DNA of 42,144 bases, from positions 23,317-65,460 of the forward strand of contig ONQW01000005.1 in assembly GCA_900320025.1 (NCBI GenBank), given 5' to 3'. Below, in pieces: positions 1 through 8,048 of this stretch (the first letter of the stretch is position 1; each line of letters begins with the position of its first letter). Under the pieces are notes generated by a model, which was given only the letters and a program-made list of their open reading frames with translations, ran no database searches and was not told where the DNA came from. A program made the translations under genes and the position numbers. The DNA is from an uncultured Lachnospiraceae bacterium. Lineage in GTDB: Bacteria > Bacillota > Clostridia > Lachnospirales > Lachnospiraceae.

Positions 1-64
1 CACTGCAGGGAACGCGGTGTCGAACTGGTTTACAAATCATGCGGAAGTGGAGGAGGGGGTTCTG

Positions 65-1741
65 ATGGTCAGGAACGGCAAAATTTATCTCGGACAGACG
101 GCAGACGGGCGGGAGATCGGTTTGCTCCCTGCGATGGCAAATCGGCATGGGCTGATCGCGGGTGCAACGGGCACCGGGAAGACGGTGACGCTGAAGGTTC
201 TTGCGGAGTCGTTCAGTGATCTTGGGGTGCCGGTGTTTCTGGCGGATGTGAAGGGGGATCTGGCCGGCATGGTTGATCCCGGGCAGGTGTCTGATGACAT
301 GGAGCAGCGGATCCGCAGATTTGGCCTGGCAGGGACGGGCTTTGCCTTTCACGCGTATCCTGCAGTTTTCTGGGATGTCTATGGAAAGCGGGGCATGCAG
401 CTGCGGACCACGATTTCGGAGATGGGACCGGTGCTGTTAGCGCGGATCCTCGGGCTCAATGAGATTCAGTCGCAGATTCTGACGATTTTGTTCCGCATCG
501 CGGACGAGGAACAGCTGCTGCTGGTCGACACGAAGGATCTGCGGGCTATGCTGAATTATCTGAATGACCACCGCGAGCAGTACCGCCAGATGTACGGGAA
601 TATCGCGCCGGCGTCGATCGCGGCGATTCTCCGCGCGGTCGCTGCGCTGGAGATGGAGGGCGGGGATCTTTTCTTTGGGGAACCGGCACTCGACATTCGT
701 GACTTCTTCACGCTGGGAAGCGACGGCAGAGGCATGATCAATATTCTCGATTCGGGGAGTCTGGTGAATCATCCCGCGCTCTACTCCACGTTTCTGCTGT
801 GGATGCTCTCGGAGCTGTTCGAGACACTTCCGGAGGTTGGAGATGTGCAGAAGCCGAAGATGGTATTTTTCTTCGACGAGGCACACCTCCTGTTTGACAG
901 CGCGCCGAAGGAGCTGCTGGACAAAATTGAGCAGATCGTGCGTCTGATTCGTTCCAAGGGCGTTGGCATCTTCTTTATCACGCAAAATCCGATGGATGTC
1001 CCGGAGGGGGTATCGGCGCAGCTGAACAACAAAATAGAGCATGGACTGCGGGCTTATACGCCGGCGGAGCAGAAGAAGGTCCGCGCCGCGGCAGAATCCA
1101 TGCGGGCAAATCCGGATTTTGACACCGCGGAGGCAATTCTGAATCTGGGGATTGGAGAGGCTGTGGTGTCGTTTCTTGACGAGCAGGGAATGCCGGGCAT
1201 CTCGGAGAAAATTGCGGTCCTGCCTCCGCAGAGCAGAATGGGAGCCATTGAGGATGCGCGGCGGGAGCAGGTTGTAAAGGAAAGCGTCCTTTACAGCAAG
1301 TATGCGGTTTCGACAGATCCGGATTCGGCCTACGAGTTCCTGCAGCGGCGCGGACTGGAGGAGCAGGCGCGCGCGGAGAAAGAGGCATCTGAGGCTGCGG
1401 CGGCGAAAGAACAGGCCAGGGCCGATGCCGCGGCAGCGAAGGAGCAGGCAAAGGCGGCTGCCGCGGCGGAACGGGAAAAGGCAAGGGCGGATGCGGCGCA
1501 GGAAAAGGCCCGAGAGCGGGCTGAGGCTGCAGAGGTCAGAAAAAAGGCGGCGGAGGAGAAGAAAGCGGAGAATGCACGCAAGCGTGCTGTCAAGTCTATG
1601 GCGGGCACAGTATCGGGAACGATAGGGAGAGAGGTCGGAAAGCAGATCGGCGGAAGCTTCGGCAAGTTCGGGAAGACGCTCGGCGGAAACATCGGGGCCA
1701 GCCTCGGGCGGGGGATTCTGAGCACGCTGTTCAAAAACTGA
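65..1741 (+). CDS. HerA-like ATPase, DUF853 family
   Basis: Predicted P-loop ATPase of the HerA/FtsK superfamily (DUF853, YjgR-like), 558 aa. I see a Walker A motif GATGTGKT at residues 33-40 and a Walker B-type FFFDEAH with D271/E272. The ATPase core covers about residues 1-420. It is followed by an Ala/Glu/Lys/Arg-rich coiled coil (about 430-520) and a Gly-rich tail with repeated IGG/LGG-type turns (about 525-558). An in-frame GTG lies at 17, but ATG 65 has a strong GGAGG site just upstream, and starting there puts the family's usual N-terminus (NGKIYLGQTADG) at the first residues, so I chose 65. The biological role of the family is poorly defined; a DNA-translocase or partner-protein role is inference. 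The upstream context is cut off by the window edge. Confidence 0.9.
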   Translation: MVRNGKIYLGQTADGREIGLLPAMANRHGLIAGATGTGKTVTLKVLAESFSDLGVPVFLADVKGDLAGMVDPGQVSDDMEQRIRRFGLAGTGFAFHAYPAVFWDVYGKRGMQLRTTISEMGPVLLARILGLNEIQSQILTILFRIADEEQLLLVDTKDLRAMLNYLNDHREQYRQMYGNIAPASIAAILRAVAALEMEGGDLFFGEPALDIRDFFTLGSDGRGMINILDSGSLVNHPALYSTFLLWMLSELFETLPEVGDVQKPKMVFFFDEAHLLFDSAPKELLDKIEQIVRLIRSKGVGIFFITQNPMDVPEGVSAQLNNKIEHGLRAYTPAEQKKVRAAAESMRANPDFDTAEAILNLGIGEAVVSFLDEQGMPGISEKIAVLPPQSRMGAIEDARREQVVKESVLYSKYAVSTDPDSAYEFLQRRGLEEQARAEKEASEAAAAKEQARADAAAAKEQAKAAAAAEREKARADAAQEKARERAEAAEVRKKAAEEKKAENARKRAVKSMAGTVSGTIGREVGKQIGGSFGKFGKTLGGNIGASLGRGILSTLFKN

Positions 1742-1748
1742 CCATGCG

Positions 1749-1787
1749 CGGCAGAACGGAACGGATGCACAGCATCGTGTTCTGCCG
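1749..1787 (+). other. Stem-loop just after the DUF853 gene
   Basis: Two nested inverted repeats: outer arms CGGCAGAAC/GTTCTGCCG (1749-1757 and 1779-1787) and inner arms GATGC/GCATC (1764-1768 and 1772-1776). It begins eight bases after the DUF853 stop, so it probably marks the 3' end of that mRNA. There is no T-run after it, so I do not call it a canonical intrinsic terminator. Confidence 0.5.
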
Positions 1788-1822
1788 TGTTCTGCAAAGG
1801 AGCCGCACGGAGCCGCCGGTGA

Positions 1823-1895
1823 TTTTGCCCCTAACAAGTTTAGCTTGTTTGGTACAAAAATTGTCCCAAACAAGCTAAACTTGTTAGGGGCAAAA
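1823..1895. repeat. Long perfect inverted repeat (about 30-bp arms)
   Basis: The arms 1823-1852 and 1865-1895 are complementary without mismatch over about 30 bp, running from TTTTGCCCC to GGGGCAAAA, around a short A/T-rich loop that can itself pair for 4 bp. Each arm also contains a small internal palindrome (ACAAG-TTTAG-CTTGT), so cruciform or alternative folds are possible. Neither strand has a T-run after the stem; the Ts lie inside it. It sits between the convergent DUF853 and tRNA-Lys genes. It could be a two-way transcription block, an mRNA 3'-end stabiliser, or a small palindromic mobile element. The perfect arms suggest recent origin or strong constraint. Confidence 0.85.
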
Positions 1896-1943
1896 AAGAA
1901 ACACCATCCCCGCAGCTTTCGCTGCAAAAACAGTGCTCCCACG

Positions 1944-2016
1944 TGCGCCTTCAGGGACTCGAACCCTGGACACCCTGATTAAGAGTCAGGTGCTCTACCA
2001 ACTGAGCTAAAAGCGC
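1944..2016 (-). tRNA. tRNA-Lys (anticodon CTT)
   Basis: Read on the minus strand, a complete 73-nt cloverleaf is visible: acceptor GCGCTTT paired with AAGGCGC, D-arm GCTC/GAGC with the AGTTGGTA loop, anticodon stem CCTGA/TCAGG with loop CTCTTAA (anticodon CTT), T-arm CAGGG/CCCTG with TTCGAGT, and discriminator A73. The next bases are CGT, so CCA is not encoded and must be added after transcription. It decodes AAG codons. Confidence 0.97.
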
Positions 2017-2057
2017 ATATCCTATAAACTTTTCTTTCCTTTCGGAACGCGATTGTT

Positions 2058-2086
2058 ATAATAGCATACGGATTTTTGTTTGGCAA
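2058..2086 (-). promoter_or_regulatory. Sigma-A-type promoter for tRNA-Lys
   Basis: On the minus strand: -35 TTGCCA (2081-2086), a 17-bp spacer, and -10 TATTAT (2058-2063), about 40 bp upstream of the tRNA 5' end. The region is clearly more AT-rich than its surroundings. Confidence 0.6.
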
Positions 2087-2116
2087 CAATAATTTTCAAG
2101 AATTTGAGGCGGGCAG

Positions 2117-3013
2117 CTGAAGATTTTTGATACGCATGCGCATTATGATGATGAAGCATTTGAGGGAGACAGGGAGGAAATTCTGGCGCGCTTTCCGGAG
2201 GCGGGAATCGGTGCGGCGGTGGATGTGGCTGCCACGCTGAACAGTATTCCGCGTGTTCTTGCACTGGCGGAGCGGCACGACGGTCTGTACGCGGCGGCCG
2301 GTGTGCACCCGTCGGAATGTGCAGAGATGAAGGAAGAGGATCTCGGCGTGGTCCGGGAGGCGTTGCGGCACCCGAAGACTGTGGCAATCGGGGAGATCGG
2401 TCTTGATTATCACTGGGATACGCCTGACCGGAGCATTCAGAAAAGGTGGTTTCTGGCTCAGCTTCAGATCGCGAAAGAGACGGGAAAGCCGGTGATCATT
2501 CATTCCCGCGATGCCGCGGAGGATACGATGGAGATTCTGCGGGGTTTTGTCACCGGCACTGAAACGGTATGCGGCGGGAACATCGGATGCGGCTCTTCCG
2601 GAGACCGGAAAGCAGACTCCGGTCGGGAGGAGGCTTGCGGGCGCATGAAGACGGGCACCTGCTGCCCGGGCGTGATCCACTGTTATTCCTACAGCGTCCA
2701 GCAGGCCCTTGAGTATGTTAAAATGGGATTCTACATCGGCGTGGGCGGTGTTGTGACGTTCAAGAATGCGAGAAGGCTGAAGGAAGTGGTGCGGGCCATT
2801 CCGCTTGAAAGCATTGTGCTGGAGACAGACTGCCCGTATATGGCGCCGGAACCGCACCGCGGGGAGAGAAATTCGTCCCTGTTCCTGCCTTATGTGGTCC
2901 GGGAAATTGCGGCATTGCGGAATATTGCTCCGGAGACGGTGGAGGAGACGACGTGGCGGAACGCCAGACGGCTTTACCGGCTGGACCGGGGCAATCCTGA
3001 CGGCACAATGTGA
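2117..3013 (+). CDS. tatD: TatD family metal-dependent hydrolase, CTG start
   Basis: TatD-type TIM-barrel metallohydrolase (DNase/3'-5' exonuclease family), 298 aa. The N-terminus reads KIFDTHAHYDDE with the metal-binding HxH, followed by GEIGLDYHWD, VIIHSRDA, VIHCYS and ETDCPY in family order. An in-frame TGA at 2105-2107 limits the start to 2108 or later. The only codon giving the usual MKIFDTHAH end is CTG at 2117, with a purine-rich GAGGCGGG 3-4 bases before it. The first in-frame NTG after that would remove the HxH. An insertion of about 35-40 residues with several Cys (about positions 142-182) lies between MEILR and GVIHCYS, where most homologues have only a few residues. It is followed by rsmA, the usual partner in Firmicutes, although the rnmV (RNase M5) gene often found between them is absent. 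Confidence 0.85.
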   Translation: MKIFDTHAHYDDEAFEGDREEILARFPEAGIGAAVDVAATLNSIPRVLALAERHDGLYAAAGVHPSECAEMKEEDLGVVREALRHPKTVAIGEIGLDYHWDTPDRSIQKRWFLAQLQIAKETGKPVIIHSRDAAEDTMEILRGFVTGTETVCGGNIGCGSSGDRKADSGREEACGRMKTGTCCPGVIHCYSYSVQQALEYVKMGFYIGVGGVVTFKNARRLKEVVRAIPLESIVLETDCPYMAPEPHRGERNSSLFLPYVVREIAALRNIAPETVEETTWRNARRLYRLDRGNPDGTM

Positions 3014-3217
3014 CGATTCAACGGGCAATAGACGCTGGAATGATCCTGCACAGATTTGCGTCGTGCGCGGGAACGGAAAACTGCGTTATGGGAAGACTCA
3101 CAGCCAGCATTGCACAGTCACCGCGTAAGACTCGGGACGATAGAACAGTGAAAATGCGGGCCTATAAACTGCCTTGACACAGACGCCGCTTGAGAGACGG
3201 CAAAATAGGAGATCGGT

Positions 3218-4102
3218 ATGGCGGAGATCTGTACACCGGGAGAAACACTCCGGATTCTTGACAAATATGGATTCCGAGCGAGGAAGAAGTTCGGCCAGAA
3301 TTTTCTGATCGATGGCAATATTGTCCGCGGCATCATTGCGGCGGCGGATATCACGGAGGAGGACTGCGTTCTGGAGATCGGTCCCGGCATCGGCTCTATG
3401 ACCGGGCTGCTCTCCCGGAGCGCCGGCCGTGTGGTTGCGGTGGAAATCGATGAGTCGCTGCGGCCGGTGCTGGCGGAGACGCTTGCAGACTGCCCGAATG
3501 TGGATGTGATCTGGCAGGATGTGCTGAAGCTTGACCTGCGCGGGGTCGCGGATCAGTATCACGGGGGAAAGCCTCTGAAGGCAGTGGCGAATCTCCCCTA
3601 TTACATCACCACACCGATTTTGATGAAGCTGCTGGAGTACCAGGGGCTGTTTGAGAGTATCACGGTCATGGTGCAGAAGGAGGTGGCGGACCGGCTCTGT
3701 GCAGCGCCGGGGACGAAGGACTATGGCGCGATCACACTCGCTGTGCAGTATTACAGCGAACCGCGGGCTGTGCTGGAGGTTCCGCCCTCGAGCTTTATTC
3801 CGAGGCCCGGCGTGGACAGCAGCGTGGTCTGCCTTAAGGCCAGGCCGGAGCCGCCCGTGCAGGAGGACCCCGCCTGGCTGTTTGCCGTGGTGCGCGCCTC
3901 CTTCAATCAGCGGCGCAAGACGCTGGCAAACGGTATTCTGAACGGACTGACGGTGGAAGGAAAGCGGATCCCGGTGACCCGCGAAGAAGTGAACGCGGTT
4001 CTTGCAGATTCCGGGCTGCCGGTTTCTGTGCGGGGAGAGACACTTTCGCTTGTTCAGTTTGCTGCGATCGCGGGAAAGCTGAAAGCACTGAAAACCGCGT
4101 AA
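3218..4102 (+). CDS. rsmA: 16S rRNA adenine-N6,N6 dimethyltransferase RsmA (KsgA)
   Basis: Dimethylates the two adjacent adenines of the 3'-terminal helix of 16S rRNA using SAM, a late step in 30S assembly. The N-terminus KKFGQNFLID is characteristic. The SAM motif EIGPGIGSMT begins at residue 53, and the catalytic NLPYY begins at N125. The C-terminal domain carries RPGVDSSV and FNQRRKTL. The 294-aa length is normal. AGGAG at 3207-3211 precedes ATG 3218. The 204-bp gap from tatD holds no recognisable gene. Confidence 0.97.
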   Translation: MAEICTPGETLRILDKYGFRARKKFGQNFLIDGNIVRGIIAAADITEEDCVLEIGPGIGSMTGLLSRSAGRVVAVEIDESLRPVLAETLADCPNVDVIWQDVLKLDLRGVADQYHGGKPLKAVANLPYYITTPILMKLLEYQGLFESITVMVQKEVADRLCAAPGTKDYGAITLAVQYYSEPRAVLEVPPSSFIPRPGVDSSVVCLKARPEPPVQEDPAWLFAVVRASFNQRRKTLANGILNGLTVEGKRIPVTREEVNAVLADSGLPVSVRGETLSLVQFAAIAGKLKALKTA

Positions 4103-4130
4103 CCAAGCGGCTTTTCGGGCTTTTCTGATT

Positions 4131-4160
4131 TTGACACACCAATCGGCGGTATGGTAAACT
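4131..4160 (+). promoter_or_regulatory. Promoter for the TPR/AAA-like gene
   Basis: Perfect -35 TTGACA (4131-4136), an 18-bp spacer and -10 TAAACT (4155-4160). It lies 29 bp after rsmA and about 140 bp before the TTG start of the next gene, giving a long 5' leader. Confidence 0.6.
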
Positions 4161-4197
4161 AGACGGGTAAATTTGTATATGGAGGGAGCGCAGAAGG

Positions 4198-4233
4198 ATG
4201 CATTTTGACATGGGAAGGGAAGCATTCTTCTGA
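4198..4233 (+). other. Possible 11-codon leader ORF
   Basis: ATG 4198 to TGA 4231-4233 encodes MHFDMGREAFF. It has GGAGGG 10-15 bases upstream plus AGAAGG directly before the ATG, a better ribosome site than the following large gene has. It lies within the leader between the 4131-4160 promoter and TTG 4300. It could be a leader peptide or chance. Confidence 0.25.
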
Positions 4234-4299
4234 TTGTCGTGCAACGGACACGCTGCGGGGCATGGCACGAGTCGAACGCTTTCAAACAGAGGTGCAGTT

Positions 4300-7200
4300 T
4301 TGGATAAATACGAGTATAAGGTCTGCCTTGAAGATATCAAATCGCTGATCGCGCAGAATCAGTACGCGGAGGCAGTGAAAATTGCGGATACCATCGACTG
4401 GCGCAGAGTGAAAAGTGTCAGGACGCTGTGTATGATCAGCGATCTTTACAAGATCAACCATCGCCCTTCTGAGAGCAGAGACGTGCTTTACATGGCGTAC
4501 CAGAGAGACGGGGAGAATCCGCAGATCATTTATTCCATGTGTCTTCTGGAGCTGTCGCTCGACGAGTATCTCCGGGCGCTTCAGCTCTACAACGAATTCA
4601 TCCGGGTGGCGCCGCGGGATCCGGGGCGCTTCATTCTCCAGTACAAGCTGTATCAGGCGCAGAATGTCAGCCTGGATGAGCAGACGGCCGTGCTGGAGGA
4701 GCTCAAGAAACGTGTATTTAAGGACAAGTGGGTTTATGAGCTGGCGACGCTTTACGACCGGCGCGGACTCTACGCGCGGTGCGCGGAACTCTGCGACGAG
4801 CTGATCGCAGGAGGAAAGCCAAAATATGTGCGGGAGGCGCTGGAGCTGAAGCGGACACACTCGCCGCTGACACCGGAGCAGGAGGCGGAATATAACCGCA
4901 TCATGGCAGTCAAGGCCAAGGCGCCGATGCGGAAGGCACCGGCAGTGGTGAAAAGGTCGCTCAGTCAGGAGGCAGCGGAGACCGCGGAGCTCTCCGGCAT
5001 GGAGTACGCCAGAAGGAAGCCAGCACCCGGGACGGCGGAGGAGATCCATATCCGGCCGATGGACGAGGGCATGGCGAGCACGGTGAACCTGCAGGCTGCG
5101 GTTGCAGAAGGTCTCAGAGAAATCATGAAGAAGGATGCGCCGGAGGAAAAGACGCCGGTCTCTTCTCCGGTGTCAGGGCAGCAGGAAGCTGCGGCAGAGA
5201 ATGCAGAGGGCAGCGCCCGGAACAGCGTGGAAGAATCGAATCCTTCCGACCCGGAGCGGAGTGAATTCCGCGAGGTTCAGGAAAAGGCCCGCGCGGTGCG
5301 GGAACGCATGAATGACGAGGAGGGCAATCCTGCCCGTCGGATTCTGCAGCAGCGCAGGGAGGAACAGGCGGCGCGGCAGCAGAGACCGCAGCCGCAGAAG
5401 CCGGATTTTGACGCGCAGATGGCGCAGGAGACAGACGGGCAGTATTCCATGCGGATTGACGAGCATGGAGCTATGCCGGCCCCGCATCTTCCGGTGATGC
5501 CTCACGTGGAGGTGCAGGGAACGCTTGCGCGCAGGGGAGTAAAGTCCTGGGAAGAGATCCGGCGCAGGACGGATGAGAAGAATGCGGCGATCAACCGCCA
5601 GCGTGTGCGCGATACGACCGGACCGATTCTGGCGGATTTTGACGAAAAGGCAAGCCGCAGTGTCGTCGATGAGATTGAGGAACAGAACGCGGACGATGCC
5701 CGGATGCGCCGTTACCGCAGCAGTATGCCGCAGGGCGGACTGTCCGATGGCATGACGGATAACGAGCGGGTCAACGTGGCGAGGGCAAGAGCCGATAATA
5801 CCGGGGCTGCGGACAATCTGGTGCGGGACGAGGATGCAGGAGCTTGGTCTTCCACCCGTGTCTGGCGGAGAGACGCGGCGCAGGATACGGCGCAGCCGGC
5901 AGACGAGGAGCGCGCATCCTATCCGGAGACGGAGGAAGAGGAGAACAGGCCGTATCCGGAGACAGAGGAAGAGGAGAACGGCCAGTACGAAGCAGAACCG
6001 GAAAGCGGGGAGAGCGCTCGGGAGGAAGAACTGCCGGAGGCGGCGGACAGCGCAGCAGGAACAGAGGCAACGGCGGAAGAAGAGAGCGGATCACGGGCTG
6101 AGAATCTGACCGCGGGGACCGGCACATCTGATTCTGAGGAGACAGCTTCCATGGAAACAGCTTCCGGGGAAACGGAGCGCCGGACGGACGGAGAGAAAGG
6201 CCGGGCGCAGGACGCGGAGACCGCTGCGGAACCGGACGGGCAGACGGACGCATCCCGCTGGAACGGCAATGCTGTTCAAATGGCGCAGTCTGCGGAGGAG
6301 AAGGAGCGGGAGGAAAAGCTCAGCGCGACACAGGAAATAGCAGAGCTGATCCGACGCGAATTTGCGAAGGACAGAAGGAAGGAAGAGCGGAAGGCACAGC
6401 CGGAAACGGCGCAGGAGGCAGATGCGCAACCAGAGACGGCGCGGGAGGACCTCCGGCAGGAGGCGTATGCGCAGCCGGAGACGACGCAGGAGGACCTCCG
6501 GCAGGAGGCAGATGCGCAGCCGGAGACGGCGCCGGCGGAAATCAGTGGTCGTGAATCCGCAGGAGCAGCAGATGCTGCGGGGGATCGTGAAGAGAAATTA
6601 CAGCCGGCATCCGGGCGGTTCGGGTCGGCTGCAGAACGGGAGAAGCTGCGCGGCAGCGCATCGCTGCGCCGGAGAGAGCATGCGCGCAGAGTGGCGAAGG
6701 AGACGGCGAGCATCGCCGCGGTGAGAGAGACAGGGCCGATGGAGGAGAACGATTTCCCGGCGGAGGAGCTGCGCAGGCCGGCTGTGAAGGCAGGCGCGGC
6801 AGAGGATACGTTCTCAGCGGCAGAAAGGACGGATTTAAAGAGAAACGCGGAAGAGAAAGCGGCAGACGTGGAATCGAATTATACGGAAGCCGATGACCGC
6901 GCAGCAATGGGAGGAGAACGGACACCATACGCGAGGAATGCCGAAGGCGCCGCACCGGATGAGGAAACACCTGTCCAGGAAGCCGGGACACCTGGCCTGA
7001 CAGAGAAAGCATCCGCTTCGGCAGAGGAGAGGGATGCAGCAGGGATGACACCCGCTCTGACAGCGGAGAGGGGAGCTGCAGAAAAAACATCCGCATCCGG
7101 AATACAGAACGCCGCAGGGACGGCGCAGAACATGACGGAGACGGACCGGAGGGATGCAGCCCGGATCCGCAGCATGACGAGAGAGCAGAAGAAACTGTTT

Positions 7201-7356
7201 GGCGCCTATCTGCGGGAGCGCAACACGAGGACAAAGCTTCTCGATGCGCTGGATAATGTAAGTCTTGCCTCTTACACGGGCAATATCGCGATCGCGGGTT
7301 CGCGATCGCGGGTGTTGAGGAAGCGGAATCCAACAATCTGGCGCGGGCGATTCTGA
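4300..7356 (+). CDS. TPR / acidic low-complexity protein, N-terminal part of a frameshifted gene
   Basis: An 1018-aa reading frame if started at TTG 4300 (AGAGG eight bases upstream), which gives the N-terminus DKYEYKVCLEDIKSLI. A longer frame opens at TTG 4234, but those residues look like noise. Residues 1-210 are helical TPR-like repeats (IADTIDWRRVKSVRTLCMISDLYK and following). Residues 220-960 are low-complexity, rich in Glu, Ala, Arg and Gln, with 15-residue repeats (QPET..EDLRQEA) and PYPETEEEEN repeats; this part is probably disordered. The start of a C-terminal domain (LLDALDNVSLASYTGNIAIAG) is present. The frame then changes because of the 14-bp duplication at 7286-7313 and ends in an unrelated tail. 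The ancestral gene continued to 7931. I associate this architecture with Lachnospiraceae, but its function is unknown to me. Confidence 0.75.
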   Translation: MDKYEYKVCLEDIKSLIAQNQYAEAVKIADTIDWRRVKSVRTLCMISDLYKINHRPSESRDVLYMAYQRDGENPQIIYSMCLLELSLDEYLRALQLYNEFIRVAPRDPGRFILQYKLYQAQNVSLDEQTAVLEELKKRVFKDKWVYELATLYDRRGLYARCAELCDELIAGGKPKYVREALELKRTHSPLTPEQEAEYNRIMAVKAKAPMRKAPAVVKRSLSQEAAETAELSGMEYARRKPAPGTAEEIHIRPMDEGMASTVNLQAAVAEGLREIMKKDAPEEKTPVSSPVSGQQEAAAENAEGSARNSVEESNPSDPERSEFREVQEKARAVRERMNDEEGNPARRILQQRREEQAARQQRPQPQKPDFDAQMAQETDGQYSMRIDEHGAMPAPHLPVMPHVEVQGTLARRGVKSWEEIRRRTDEKNAAINRQRVRDTTGPILADFDEKASRSVVDEIEEQNADDARMRRYRSSMPQGGLSDGMTDNERVNVARARADNTGAADNLVRDEDAGAWSSTRVWRRDAAQDTAQPADEERASYPETEEEENRPYPETEEEENGQYEAEPESGESAREEELPEAADSAAGTEATAEEESGSRAENLTAGTGTSDSEETASMETASGETERRTDGEKGRAQDAETAAEPDGQTDASRWNGNAVQMAQSAEEKEREEKLSATQEIAELIRREFAKDRRKEERKAQPETAQEADAQPETAREDLRQEAYAQPETTQEDLRQEADAQPETAPAEISGRESAGAADAAGDREEKLQPASGRFGSAAEREKLRGSASLRRREHARRVAKETASIAAVRETGPMEENDFPAEELRRPAVKAGAAEDTFSAAERTDLKRNAEEKAADVESNYTEADDRAAMGGERTPYARNAEGAAPDEETPVQEAGTPGLTEKASASAEERDAAGMTPALTAERGAAEKTSASGIQNAAGTAQNMTETDRRDAARIRSMTREQKKLFGAYLRERNTRTKLLDALDNVSLASYTGNIAIAGSRSRVLRKRNPTIWRGRF
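6424..6513 (+). repeat. 45-bp in-frame tandem repeat
   Basis: Two nearly identical 45-bp units (6424-6468 and 6469-6513), plus partial units on both sides, encode AQPET-x-x-EDLRQEA-x. The unit is a multiple of three, so copy-number change keeps the frame and only alters linker length. A 33-bp pair encoding PYPETEEEEN lies upstream near 5930-5995. Confidence 0.8.
7286..7313 (+). repeat. Perfect 14-bp tandem duplication causing a frameshift
   Basis: TCGCGATCGCGGGT occurs twice back to back (7286-7299 and 7300-7313). Removing one copy joins GNIAIAG directly to VEEAESNNLARAILKNAKQ and restores one open frame from 4300 to 7931. Each unit contains the palindrome CGCGATCGCG, which may promote slippage. 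Confidence 0.95.
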
Positions 7357-7415
7357 AGAATGCAAAACAGACGGACAGCAACTTCTCCGGCAAGGCCGCG
7401 GTCGTCAGCGGCGCG

Positions 7416-7931
7416 GTGCTGAATCACAAGGATCCGGAGGAGCTGATCAGCCGCGTCGACAACGGCGGCCTCATCGTGGAGCGCGCCTCCACGATGAGTG
7501 TGGAGACCTGCGAGCGTCTGCACAAGGCACTGGAGCGGGAGGATCGCGGCGTCATTGTGATTCTGGTGGACTCCCGCCACGGGATGGACCGTCTGTTCAG
7601 GACGGCACCGGCACTGAAGCAGAATTTCACGAGCCGTGTGGATATCATTCCGCTCTCTGACGACGAACTGGTTCATCTCGGTGTCCGGTACGCGGCGCGC
7701 TGCGGCTGCTCCATGGATGAGATGGCAAAACTCGCGCTGCACAGCCGTGTGGCTTCCATGCAGAAAATCAATCATCATGTGACAGCGCAGGAGGTGCAGA
7801 CGATCGTGGATGAAGCGATCGGTATCGCGACAAGAAAGACGCCGGCACATCTGATGGATTCCATGTTCGGAAAGCGGCGGGACGACGATGGGAGAATTAT
7901 CCTTCGGGAGAAGGATTTTGCTGTCTCCTGA
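7416..7931 (+). CDS. C-terminal AAA-like fragment of the frameshifted gene
   Basis: 171-aa frame opening at GTG 7416. The homologous frame continues upstream to 7314 and no ribosome site precedes 7416, so it is best read as the displaced C-terminus of the gene starting at 4300. Several stretches resemble the CbbX/SpoVK-type AAA+ ATPases: GGLIVERASTMS like a degenerate Walker B, RGVIVILVDSRHGMDRLF like the strand and sensor-1 region, then PALKQNFTSRVDIIPLSDDEL and a lid-like helix. The P-loop position (IAGVEEAESN) has no GKT/S, so it is probably an inactive, structural AAA fold. The end REKDFAVS is intact. Without the duplication the protein would be about 1200 aa. Confidence 0.7.
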   Translation: MLNHKDPEELISRVDNGGLIVERASTMSVETCERLHKALEREDRGVIVILVDSRHGMDRLFRTAPALKQNFTSRVDIIPLSDDELVHLGVRYAARCGCSMDEMAKLALHSRVASMQKINHHVTAQEVQTIVDEAIGIATRKTPAHLMDSMFGKRRDDDGRIILREKDFAVS

Positions 7932-8048
7932 CGGAAGGACCTTTCACCTTCCATGGATAGAGGGGGCAGAGTGATATTTTGCCGGGCACCGCGCGCTCAG
8001 AGGAAACGGTGCACCGGAATCATCAGGCAGGGGAGGTATCAGACAGCT

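Noticed and set aside
1912..1925. GCAGC-gaaa-GCTGC as tRNA-Lys terminator
   Set aside because: The stem is only 5 bp and the T-run is about 10 bases away, so a terminator call would be weak.
437..1942. Long minus-strand frames over the DUF853 gene
   Set aside because: They are shadows of a GC-rich coding gene; the plus-strand frame has clear ATPase motifs and a ribosome site.
2805..3128. Arg-rich 107-codon plus-strand frame
   Set aside because: Out-of-frame shadow of the tatD end plus the spacer; no motifs.
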